DNA of 7,220 bases from Spirochaetaceae bacterium. GTDB lineage: Bacteria > Spirochaetota > Spirochaetia > Treponematales > Breznakiellaceae. Under the pieces are notes generated by a model. It was not told where the DNA came from. It did not search any database and saw only the letters and a list, made by a program, of their open reading frames with translations. Positions 1 through 5,445 of this stretch are shown here, piece after piece. The stretch covers positions 1-7,220 of the forward strand of contig JAISQV010000025.1 in NCBI GenBank assembly GCA_031273985.1, read 5' to 3'. Within the stretch, counting starts at the first letter, position 1, and the number at the start of each line of letters is the position of its first letter. The position numbers were made by a program, and so were the translations under genes.

Positions 1-285
1 CTTGAGCGCGTCGTCCACGGCGGAGAGCTTCACCGCCAGGGTAAAACCCGTCTGTCCCGGCGCGGGGGTTCCCTGAAATTCAAAAAAGCCCACCCCCGAT
101 GAATAGAGGGAGAGCCTCCTCAGTGCCGGAGCCTCGTCCGGGAGCGCCGCTGTTCCGCCCGGAGCGGGGCCCCGTGCCGCCGGAACGCCGGGCCCTTCCC
201 GGCCGGGTAACGCTCCCGCCGGCTGGGCCGGAAGGGCGGAGGCCGCCCAGAGGAGCGCCAGGGTAGTAATAAGCAAGTGTTTCAT
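1..285 (-). CDS. Secreted protein of unknown function, N-terminal fragment (possible DUF4139-like)
   Basis: The first 95 codons of a minus-strand gene that runs off the left edge of the window. The ATG at 285-283 has a Shine-Dalgarno AAGGA (296-292) six bases upstream. Residues 1-20 form a typical signal peptide: K2 and H3, a hydrophobic stretch of Leu, Ile, Thr and Trp, then a likely signal peptidase I site after ASA (residues 15-17). No lipobox cysteine is visible, so the product is probably exported to the periplasm or beyond. Residues 21-53 are a low-complexity Pro/Gly/Ala linker. From about residue 58 a folded domain begins with LSLYSSGVGFFEFQG, followed by FTLAVKLSAVDDALK. From memory this resembles the start of DUF4139-type proteins (SSGV-x-F-F/Y-E ... 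L-x-D-x-L-K), but only the N-terminus is visible. Codon composition matches the neighbours. No substrate or pathway can be inferred. Confidence 0.75.
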   Translation of the reverse strand, partial: MKHLLITTLALLWAASALPAQPAGALPGREGPGVPAARGPAPGGTAALPDEAPALRRLSLYSSGVGFFEFQGTPAPGQTGFTLAVKLSAVDDALK

Positions 286-303
286 GTTCCGTCCTTTATT
301 CGT

Positions 304-330
304 CAGTGTTCATGTCATGTTGACAGTGTT
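304..330. promoter_or_regulatory. Possible operator: direct repeats flanking a small palindrome
   Basis: CAGTGTT occurs at 304-310 and again at 324-330, exactly 20 bp apart. Between and partly overlapping them is TGTCA-tgt-TGACA (313-325). The site lies 19-45 bp upstream of the ATG of the secreted-protein gene. Direct repeats about two helical turns apart fit a dimeric regulator bound on one face of the DNA, but repeats this short may arise by chance. Confidence 0.2.
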
Positions 331-383
331 TCTACCCTTCACGGAGGACCCGCAAGCAATTACTGTCCAAACTTCAATCCTGT

Positions 384-440
384 GCCGGGGGGGTAGCGCA
401 AAAGCGTTTTGGCGGAGCCAAAACCTTTGGAGCGTGGGGG
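384..440 (-). repeat. Palindromic intergenic element A (possible terminator of the phosphofructokinase gene)
   Basis: The core is a perfect 8-bp inverted repeat, GTTTTGGC (406-413) and GCCAAAAC (417-424), with a GGA loop. It extends by AAAG (401-404) pairing with CTTT (425-428) across one bulged C at 405. Read on the minus strand the hairpin is followed by GCTTTTGCGC and then by GCGCTACCCCC. The short T-run and the position about 100 nt past the phosphofructokinase stop would allow weak intrinsic termination. The flanks (C-tract then YACGC-N-CC before the hairpin, GCGCTACCCCC after it) are shared with the element at 2281-2366 in the opposite orientation, which favours a dispersed repeat over a dedicated terminator. 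Confidence 0.5.
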
Positions 441-526
441 GGCCGGGCAGTAAAGCTACAGCTACGCGGCGGCGGCATGGTAATCGGCCCCCCTCCTGAT
501 CTTCCTGTGTCCGTCGGCATTTACTG

Positions 527-2188
527 TTACTGCCCCTTTCGTTCCAGAAGCAGGGTTCTGGTGGGGATGTCGCAGATTTCGGGCGGCCCGAAGTACTGTA
601 TGCTTCCGGGGTAGGTAAAGCGCGTCTCCACGGCCCACGCGTCCCGCTGCCGGGCGAAGGTCCGGAAGGGCGGGCCCAGGAGTTCCACCAGGGCCTTCTG
701 AATCACCGGCTTGATTCTGCCCCGGCGGCGCTCCAGGTTCATCATCATGGTGAGGGGCACACCGCCGGCCACCCACTCCGGGGCGGGGGCGGTGAGGTTC
801 CGCACGCTGGAAATGTAGCCCGTGAGGCCGGAGGCGATGAGCACGAAGGCGCCGAAGCCGAGGCTGTAACAGTAATCCGCGTCGAAGTTCGACGGAAAGG
901 CGCAGCGGCCCTCGTAGCCGAAAAAGTGACTGAGGGCGCTGAATTTGCCCCGGTAGCCCCCCTCTTCCTTCATCCGCGAAAGCCGGCGGCGCGCCATCTC
1001 CATGAGCAGTTTTTCTGTCTCGATCCGGGAGACCTGCACATTGCCGTGGGGGTCCCGTTCCATGAGAAATTCCTGGGCTATCTCCGGGGGGAGGCTCCCC
1101 AGCACCAGCGCCGAGGGGCCGCTGAGCTTCCGGTCAAGCCACGCGAGCTGTTCCTCGGGCCCATCCAGGGCGGCGAAGGCGTCCCCCTCCCGGACCAGAA
1201 TATCGTTCAGCTCATCGATGAGCAGGCCCATTTCAGGGATAAATTCCACCACCCCTTCGGGAATCAGAACCACCCCGAAGTTATCGCCCCGTTCCGCGCG
1301 GGCCGCCACGGAGGCGCAGATCTGGTTCACGATGTCCTCCAGGGACATACCCCGGGCCTCGACCTCCTCGGAGATGAGGCACACATTGGGCTGCGTTTCC
1401 AGGGCGCATTCCAGGGCTATGTGGCTCGCCGCCCTCCCCATGAGTTTGATGAAATGCCAGTATTTCTTCGCGCTGTTGGCGTCCCGCTCTATGTTGCCGA
1501 TAAGTTCGCTGTAGGTTTTGCAGGCCGTGTCGAAACCGAAGGAAGCTTCGATGTACCCGTTCTTGAGGTCCCCGTCTATGGTCTTGGGGCAGCCTATCAC
1601 CTGAATCCCCGCCCGCCGTTCCTCAAAATATTCCGCCAGCAGCGCGGCGTTGGTGTTGGAATCGTCGCCCCCTACAATCACCACCGCGTTCAGGCCCAGC
1701 CCCTTCGCCGTGTCCAGCGACGCGGCAAACTGCTCCGGCGTTTCTATCTTGTCCCGCCCGGAACCGATAATATCGAAGCCCCCGGTATTCCGGTAGCGGT
1801 CCACCGTTTCCCCGTCCAGAAGCCGGCTCCTGTTTTTGATAAGCCCCGAAGGGCCGCCCAGAAAACCGTAGAGCGCCGAAGCCTCATTGCCCCGCCTGAG
1901 CCCGTCGTAAAGCCCGGCGATGACATTATGGCCCCCCGGCGCCTGCCCCCCGGAAAGAATCACCCCCACCCTGAGCTGCCGCCGCATCCCCTCGTTCCTG
2001 CCCCGCGTAAACGTGGCGATAGGCTTGCCGTAGGTATGCGGAAAAAGTTCGCGCAGCTCCTCCCGGTCGGCGGCGGCTTCCGTGGCCTCCCCCAAGCGCA
2101 CGGAGATATCCTCCGGCTCACGGCAAAGACTCCCCGGCAGTTTTGGCTGATACGCGTAGCGGAGCTTCTGCAGTACCGACACTTCCAT
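527..2188 (-). CDS. pfp: Pyrophosphate-dependent 6-phosphofructokinase (long form)
   Basis: Catalyses the reversible, PPi-dependent phosphorylation of fructose 6-phosphate to fructose 1,6-bisphosphate in the cytosol (glycolysis and gluconeogenesis). At 553 residues it matches the long-form PPi-PFK group of spirochaetes, plants and some bacteria rather than the roughly 320-residue ATP-PFK. Motifs in order: SGGQAPGG at 79-86; GGDDS at 173-177, whose second Asp replaces the Gly of ATP-dependent enzymes and marks PPi use; PKTIDGD at 201-207, with the Lys typical of PPi-PFK and the catalytic Asp; MGR at 250-252 for the sugar phosphate; SHFFGYEGR at 420-428. An in-frame TTG lies at 2203-2201, but the ATG at 2188-2186 is preferred because AGGGG (2199-2195) sits six bases before it. 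The gene has its own promoter (2224-2252) and is isolated from its neighbours by repeat-rich gaps. No frameshift or missing catalytic residue is seen. Confidence 0.96.
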   Translation of the reverse strand: MEVSVLQKLRYAYQPKLPGSLCREPEDISVRLGEATEAAADREELRELFPHTYGKPIATFTRGRNEGMRRQLRVGVILSGGQAPGGHNVIAGLYDGLRRGNEASALYGFLGGPSGLIKNRSRLLDGETVDRYRNTGGFDIIGSGRDKIETPEQFAASLDTAKGLGLNAVVIVGGDDSNTNAALLAEYFEERRAGIQVIGCPKTIDGDLKNGYIEASFGFDTACKTYSELIGNIERDANSAKKYWHFIKLMGRAASHIALECALETQPNVCLISEEVEARGMSLEDIVNQICASVAARAERGDNFGVVLIPEGVVEFIPEMGLLIDELNDILVREGDAFAALDGPEEQLAWLDRKLSGPSALVLGSLPPEIAQEFLMERDPHGNVQVSRIETEKLLMEMARRRLSRMKEEGGYRGKFSALSHFFGYEGRCAFPSNFDADYCYSLGFGAFVLIASGLTGYISSVRNLTAPAPEWVAGGVPLTMMMNLERRRGRIKPVIQKALVELLGPPFRTFARQRDAWAVETRFTYPGSIQYFGPPEICDIPTRTLLLERKGQ

Positions 2189-2194
2189 GCTTTT

Positions 2195-2199
2195 CCCCT
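2195..2199 (-). promoter_or_regulatory. Ribosome binding site deciding the pfp start
   Basis: AGGGG on the minus strand is followed by six bases (AAAAGC) and then ATG at 2188. The alternative TTG at 2203 has no comparable site before it, so the five extra N-terminal residues it would add are probably not translated. Confidence 0.7.
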
Positions 2200-2223
2200 G
2201 CAAGATGGGATAGACTTCCCTTA

Positions 2224-2252
2224 ATCTTAACCGAAAGGGGCCCCGCTAACAA
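2224..2252 (-). promoter_or_regulatory. Sigma-70-type promoter for pfp
   Basis: On the minus strand, TTGTTA (2252-2247, four of six matches to TTGACA) is followed after exactly 17 bp by TAAGAT (2229-2224, four of six matches to TATAAT). A start near 2217 would give a leader of about 30 nt containing the ribosome binding site. The spacer holds the 8-bp palindrome GGGGCCCC. This is the only AT-rich patch in the region and it sits where a promoter is expected. Confidence 0.6.
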
Positions 2253-2280
2253 GAAGGAGTTAGAAGAGGAATAAGTGAGG

Positions 2281-2366
2281 AGGGGGCCAAGCCCCCTACG
2301 CGCCAGCCTCCTCGGGCCTGCGGCCCTGCGGGGTCTGGCGCTACCCCCACAGCGGGGACACCCCGC
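2281..2366 (+). repeat. Compound palindromic element B
   Basis: Nested inverted repeats: AGGGGGC (2281-2287) with GCCCCCT (2291-2297) and a CAA loop; GCGCCAG (2300-2306) with CTGGCGC (2335-2341), enclosing GGGCC (2314-2318) and GGCCC (2322-2326) with a TGC loop; and an alternative pairing, GCGGGGT (2328-2334) with ACCCCGC (2360-2366). The second and third pairings compete for 2335-2341 and its surroundings, so the element could switch folds. It shares C-tract, YACGC-N-CC, a GC hairpin and GCGCTACCCCC with the element at 384-440, in the opposite orientation. No T-run follows any hairpin on either strand, so termination is unlikely. Confidence 0.6.
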
Positions 2367-2387
2367 AACGCCCCGTGCTCTCTCCCT

Positions 2388-2459
2388 GGAGTTTGCGCTC
2401 AGCGCAAACTCCCAAGCTGAAAACCGCTTTGCGGTTTTCAGCAGCAACGCCCCCGGCCC
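2388..2459 (+). repeat. Double-hairpin repeat unit, copy 1
   Basis: Stem I has perfect 12-bp arms, GGAGTTTGCGCT (2388-2399) and AGCGCAAACTCC (2401-2412), around a single central C. After a CAA linker, stem II has perfect 12-bp arms, GCTGAAAACCGC (2416-2427) and GCGGTTTTCAGC (2431-2442), with loop TTT. The unit ends in AGCAACGCCCCCGGCC. CAACGCCCC also occurs just before the unit (2366-2374), which suggests a boundary motif shared between tandem units. Perfect double stems with triloops resemble REP/BIME-type dispersed palindromes, but no transposase is present here to support mobility. Confidence 0.85.
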
Positions 2460-2465
2460 ATCCCC

Positions 2466-2535
2466 GGAGTTTGCGCTCAGCGCAAACTCCCAAGCTGAAG
2501 CCGCAAAGCGGCTTCAGCAGCAACGCCCCCCGGCC
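2466..2535 (+). repeat. Double-hairpin repeat unit, copy 2
   Basis: A second copy 78 bp after the first. Stem I is identical (2466-2477 and 2479-2490, central C 2478), as is the CAA linker. Stem II has 11-bp perfect arms, GCTGAAGCCGC (2494-2504) and GCGGCTTCAGC (2508-2518), with loop AAA instead of TTT. The tail AGCAACGCCCCC with GGCC is again present with one extra C. Both arms of stem II changed in step relative to copy 1, so pairing is preserved. Confidence 0.85.
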
Positions 2536-2583
2536 TTCTCCTTCACAAGCGGGCTGGGTCCAACCAAGGAACCGTGAGGGGCG

Positions 2584-2619
2584 GGGTTGTATCCGTTGCC
2601 CGCCGGGCCGGTACAACCC
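2584..2619. repeat. Stem-loop downstream of the nuclease-fold gene
   Basis: GGGTTGTA (2584-2591) pairs perfectly with TACAACCC (2612-2619). Inside is a smaller stem, GCCC (2598-2601) with GGGC (2605-2608). It lies about 40 nt past the stop of the gene ending at 2657, where a terminator might be expected, but no T-run follows on the minus strand. A role in 3'-end protection or membership of the local palindrome cluster are both possible. Confidence 0.45.
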
Positions 2620-2656
2620 GTCACTCACACCTCCGATAACCCCGCACCGCTGCACG

Positions 2657-3091
2657 CTAAACGTCAAATTCCACCCACCGGACCCGGCCTGCCCGCACGG
2701 CGTCCCGGAGGAATTTTTCCTGTGCGGACAGCGTTTTTGAGGCGCCGCTCTTCACCTCAAGGAAGATCACCTCGCTGATGCGCTGCTGATTCATCCCCCG
2801 GAAAACCAGAAAGTCTACGGGCTTACCTATGAAGCGGCAGTCGCCGGGATCGAAGGGAAAATGCGGCAGGAGCGGCGCGATCTGTTCCGAGACGAGGCCG
2901 CCCAGCACCGAGCGGGAATGTTTGAGCCGGGCCCTGACTATCCCTTCGACCTTGCGGCCCTCCCATTCCGCCTGCTCCCGTTTCCGGCCCTGCCTGAAAC
3001 CGATGCGGCAGCCTATGAGCAGAAAAACCGCGCAGAAAAAGGCAAAAAGACAGAGCAAGATGATGAGCTGCGGGCTCAGGATTTCTGTCAT
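2657..3091 (-). CDS. Membrane-anchored PD-(D/E)XK nuclease-fold protein, Holliday junction resolvase-related
   Basis: A 144-residue protein. Residues 8-28 are a strong transmembrane helix, followed by a basic patch (RIGFRQGRKR, 29-38) and a charged helical stretch (about 39-58), so the C-terminal domain should face the cytoplasm. The region from about 60 to 144 resembles the family annotated as endonucleases related to archaeal Holliday junction resolvase. It has SEQIAPLLP (68-76), GKPVDFLVF (89-97) and IFLEVKSG (109-116). D93, E112 and K114 provide the PD-(D/E)XK catalytic triad. The basic C-terminal helix (SAQEKFLRDAVRAGR) and the ending VRWVEFDV also fit that family. Start: AGGGGG (3102-3097) lies five bases before the ATG. 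It follows the solute-binding-protein gene by 51 bp, including the hairpin at 3110-3148. DNA cleavage is predicted from the fold only; the substrate is unknown. Confidence 0.8.
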   Translation of the reverse strand: MTEILSPQLIILLCLFAFFCAVFLLIGCRIGFRQGRKREQAEWEGRKVEGIVRARLKHSRSVLGGLVSEQIAPLLPHFPFDPGDCRFIGKPVDFLVFRGMNQQRISEVIFLEVKSGASKTLSAQEKFLRDAVRAGRVRWVEFDV

Positions 3092-3109
3092 GGTTTCCCC
3101 CTGGGCGGC

Positions 3110-3148
3110 CCCTGAACAGGGCTCCTTTGTTCAGCGCCCTGTTCAGGG
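3110..3148 (-). promoter_or_regulatory. Intercistronic hairpin spanning the solute-binding-protein stop codon
   Basis: Perfect 13-bp arms, CCCTGAACAGGGC (3110-3122) and GCCCTGTTCAGGG (3136-3148), with a 13-nt loop. The minus-strand stop TGA (3145-3143) lies inside one arm. On the mRNA the loop carries AAAGGAG, which resembles a Shine-Dalgarno sequence but is about 30 nt from the next ATG, too far to serve it directly. No T-run follows, so an intrinsic terminator is unlikely. Possible roles are processing or stabilisation of the upstream message, or making translation of the next gene depend on ribosomes that finish the solute-binding-protein gene. Confidence 0.6.
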
Positions 3149-4396
3149 CATTTCCGGCGCCGGGGAATATTCCGCCCAGCGCCGCCCTATGGCCACAGCG
3201 GTCTCCTCCGGGCCCTGCTCCCCGCCAAGGAGCCGCCCAAGCTCCCCGGCGACGATAATATCCAGGCGGGCGGCGGCGGGCCCGGCAAATTCCTCCGGCG
3301 CTTCCCCCGCCTCGTAGATGCTGTAGGCCTTGGCATAGAGGGGATCATCCCCCGCGTAGAGGGCGCTGACCGGGGCGCCGGTACCGGAGTCCGCAATGCC
3401 CCCCCCGGCGGCGGCCAGGAGCGGGGCCTTTTCCGCCAGAAAGGCGATGAAGCTCCGGCTCAGGGCCTTGAAACGGCTGCCCCGGAGCAGGGCCGCGTGC
3501 CGCCCCTCAAAGCCGAAGAGGGGCTTGCCCACGTAGGAGGCGGGGTGAGGCACCGTGCTGATCCCCAGGGGGAGGCCGGCCCTCCGCAGTTCCGGGAGGA
3601 CCAGGACCGGGGCAAGGATCATAGCCGCCCGGCCGGCCTTGAAGTCCTCAAGTTTTTCCCGGTCCGTCTTGACGAGGGGCTCCGGGACGAAGAAGCCGCC
3701 GAGGTAAAGGTCCCGGAGGAAGCGCAGGACCGCCGTATTGTCCGGTCCGTCAAAGTGCGGCGCCCCGCCGGAAAGGCCGGAGGGTCCCGGTCCGTCAAAG
3801 ACACGCCGCCCCGCCGCCCAGAACCAGGGGTAGAAATCGGTTTCAAGGCCCCCCGCCAGGGCCAGGGAAAAACCACGGCCCCCGCCGCCGAAAAGCCGGG
3901 CGGCGTTCTGCATATCCTCCCAGGTCTTGGGGGGCCTGTCGAAACCCGCCTCCTCAAGGAGTTCCGTGTTATAGAAAAGAGCCACCATGGCCTGAAAAAG
4001 CGGCTGGGAGAGACGCTCCCCATCCTCAAGCTGCAGGGGTTCCAGACGGGACGGCGGATCCTCAAGCAAGGCAAGCCAGCGGGGGTCCACGCCCAGAACA
4101 TCCGCCTCCCGTTCCCCGGCGGCGGGCCCCCGGAGCAGGTAATCCCTAACCTCTTCGCGGGAACGGGTGTCCAGGACCACGGACACGCCGGGGCTGGATT
4201 CCTCAAATTCCCGGATCAGGCCCTCCAGAACGCCGGGACCAAGCTCCGTTTCCCACCACTGGAGAAACACCACCTGCCTGGGGTCCGGATACAGGGAGCC
4301 CCCGGCCCTCAGCGCCGCAGCCAGGGCCGCCAGCAGCACCGCCGTTCCCGCCAAGCGGGCCAAAGCCCCGCCGGGATTCCACTCAAAACGCCGCAT
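3143..4396 (-). CDS. Extracellular solute-binding protein, family 1 (ABC importer component)
   Basis: A 417-residue periplasmic-type binding protein that would deliver a solute, most likely a sugar or oligosaccharide by family membership, to an ABC importer. Residues 12-32 are a hydrophobic signal or anchor segment. There is no lipobox cysteine, so it may be cleaved and soluble or stay anchored. Family features: FLQWWETELG (44-53) as the first strand and helix; a long acidic helix to residue 68; the hallmark block MVALFYNTELLEEAGF (137-152) followed by PPKTWEDM (155-162); and FKAGRAAMI (252-260). Aromatic pairs (FYPWFW, 188-193) could line a sugar site. The length is normal for the family. 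The start ATG lies eight bases after the trpS stop with only a weak AGGCGG before it, so translation may be coupled to trpS. No permease or ATPase gene for an importer lies in the window; the neighbouring ABC protein is an exporter type. The ligand is unknown. Confidence 0.85.
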   Translation of the reverse strand: MRRFEWNPGGALARLAGTAVLLAALAAALRAGGSLYPDPRQVVFLQWWETELGPGVLEGLIREFEESSPGVSVVLDTRSREEVRDYLLRGPAAGEREADVLGVDPRWLALLEDPPSRLEPLQLEDGERLSQPLFQAMVALFYNTELLEEAGFDRPPKTWEDMQNAARLFGGGGRGFSLALAGGLETDFYPWFWAAGRRVFDGPGPSGLSGGAPHFDGPDNTAVLRFLRDLYLGGFFVPEPLVKTDREKLEDFKAGRAAMILAPVLVLPELRRAGLPLGISTVPHPASYVGKPLFGFEGRHAALLRGSRFKALSRSFIAFLAEKAPLLAAAGGGIADSGTGAPVSALYAGDDPLYAKAYSIYEAGEAPEEFAGPAAARLDIIVAGELGRLLGGEQGPEETAVAIGRRWAEYSPAPEMP

Positions 4397-4404
4397 ACAG
4401 CCGC

Positions 4405-5400
4405 CTAGTCGATACCCGCGGCCTTTCTCATACGGGACACGGTGGCGCGGGCGATGACCCGGGCCTTCTCCGCTCCCGCCCCGAGAATCCCGTCCAGGCG
4501 CGCCGGATCCGCCATGAGCCCGTTAAATTTTTCGCGCAGCGGGGCAAGCTCCCGGTTGGCTACGGAAAAAAGCGCCTCCTTGGCCTCCCCCCAGCCCATA
4601 CCCCCCTCACGGTAGCGCCGCGCCAGGGCCGCCGTTTCTTCGGCGCTGGCAAAAAGCCGGTAAAGCTGGTAAATCCGGGAAGTTTCCGGGTCCTTGCTCT
4701 CCTCCACCCCCTGGGAATTCGTAACGATGCGCATGATAAGGGCCCGCAGCTCCTTCTCCGGGGCAAAGAGGGGGATCACATTACCGTAACTCTTGCTCAT
4801 CTTGCGGCCGTCCAGACCGGGAACCACCGCTACCTGCTCCTCCACCGCGGCCTGGGGAATCTTCAACACCTCGCTCCGGTAGTTGGCGTTCACCGCCTGG
4901 GCTATATCCTGGGCCATTTCTATATGCTGCACCTGATCCTTCCCCACGGGCACCACATCGGAATCGAAGAGCAGAATATCCGCCGCCATCAGCACCGGAT
5001 ACGTGAAAAGCCCCATATTGACGCCCGCATCGGTATCGTTCCCCTTCTCCCGGTTCTCCTCCACCGCGGCCTTGTAAGCGTGGGCCCGGTTCATGAGCCC
5101 CTTCGCGGTAAAGGCCATCAGCATGGTGGAAAGCTCAAAAGTCTCAGGAACGGAACTCTGCCGGTAAAAAACCACCCGTTCCGGGTCCAGCCCCGAGGCA
5201 AGCCAGCCCGCCGCCACCTGCCGTATCGTGTCCCGAAGCTCCGCAGGGTCTTTCATCGTGTTGAGCGCATGGTAATCGGCGATAAAATACCGGGCCTCGT
5301 AATCCCTGGCCAGCCCCAGCGCCGGCTTGAGGGCCCCAAAATAGTTCCCGATGTGCAGTATACCCGTAGGCTTTATGCCGGTAAGCGAAATCTTCTTCAT
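4405..5400 (-). CDS. trpS: Tryptophanyl-tRNA synthetase
   Basis: Charges tRNA(Trp) with tryptophan using ATP in the cytosol; a class I aminoacyl-tRNA synthetase acting as a homodimer. The 331-residue length is normal for bacterial TrpRS. The N-terminus reads KKISLTGIKPTG and leads into the HIGH-type motif HIGN (16-19). The tryptophan and dimer region contains MAADILLFDSDVVPVGKDQ (138-156) and QHIEMAQDIA (158-167), and the second ATP motif KMSKS is at 200-204. All key motifs are intact. An in-frame TTG at 5436-5434 would add 12 residues (MHGAAFLL...), but the ATG at 5400-5398 gives the normal family N-terminus and has AGGA (5413-5410) nine bases upstream. The stop is eight bases before the solute-binding-protein start, and the ABC exporter ends 45 bp upstream. 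I see no T-box or leader-peptide structure in that short gap. Confidence 0.97.
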   Translation of the reverse strand: MKKISLTGIKPTGILHIGNYFGALKPALGLARDYEARYFIADYHALNTMKDPAELRDTIRQVAAGWLASGLDPERVVFYRQSSVPETFELSTMLMAFTAKGLMNRAHAYKAAVEENREKGNDTDAGVNMGLFTYPVLMAADILLFDSDVVPVGKDQVQHIEMAQDIAQAVNANYRSEVLKIPQAAVEEQVAVVPGLDGRKMSKSYGNVIPLFAPEKELRALIMRIVTNSQGVEESKDPETSRIYQLYRLFASAEETAALARRYREGGMGWGEAKEALFSVANRELAPLREKFNGLMADPARLDGILGAGAEKARVIARATVSRMRKAAGID

Positions 5401-5445
5401 AAGGGCCCATCCTAGCAGGAAAGCCGCCCCGTGCAAAGAACCCGC

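Larger units (their letters stand above)
286..526. other. Intergenic region between the phosphofructokinase gene and the secreted-protein gene
   Basis: This 241-bp gap holds no convincing gene. It contains a hairpin element at about 384-440 (listed separately), a G/C-tract-rich stretch, and near the secreted-protein start a pair of direct repeats with a small palindrome (304-330). A promoter for the downstream gene is expected here because the upstream gene ends at 527. I could not find a clean -35/-10 pair; a TAGAAA-like -10 is present but its possible -35 partners are at poor spacing. Confidence 0.5.
2189..2656. other. Hairpin-rich intergenic region upstream of pfp
   Basis: About 470 bp separates the nuclease-fold gene from pfp. 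It contains the pfp promoter and leader (2189-2252), a compound palindromic element (2281-2366), two tandem copies of a 78-bp double-hairpin unit (2388-2535) and a further stem-loop (2584-2619). Several open frames cross it on both strands. They translate the same repeats in different frames, lack convincing ribosome binding sites and resemble no protein family I recognise, so I do not call a gene here. Confidence 0.7.

Noticed and set aside
926..2224. A 432-codon plus-strand open frame opposite pfp, and a 170-codon one at 1002-1514.
   Set aside because: They are antisense to a gene with an intact PPi-PFK motif set. Long antisense frames are expected in GC-rich genes, and their translations resemble no known family.
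2281..2297. An intrinsic terminator formed by the 7-bp GC stem.
   Set aside because: Neither strand has a T-run after the stem, and on the minus strand it lies just upstream of the pfp promoter without a clear message to end.
2388..2535. A CRISPR array.
   Set aside because: There are only two roughly 70-bp units, directly adjacent, each with two internal palindromes and no unique spacers; no cas genes are present.
2118..2740. Overlapping frames on both strands with repeated peptides such as SLRSAQTPKLK, EFALSANS and SLGVCAERKL.
   Set aside because: They are translations of the same tandem palindromic repeats in different frames. They overlap each other and neighbouring gene ends and lack convincing ribosome binding sites.
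3497..4408. A 303-codon plus-strand frame opposite the solute-binding-protein gene.
   Set aside because: It is antisense to a well-supported coding region and has no recognisable motifs or upstream signals.
5401..5445. A T-box or tryptophan leader-peptide attenuator before trpS.
   Set aside because: The gap is only 45 bp, with no T-box consensus, no Trp codon run and no terminator hairpin.
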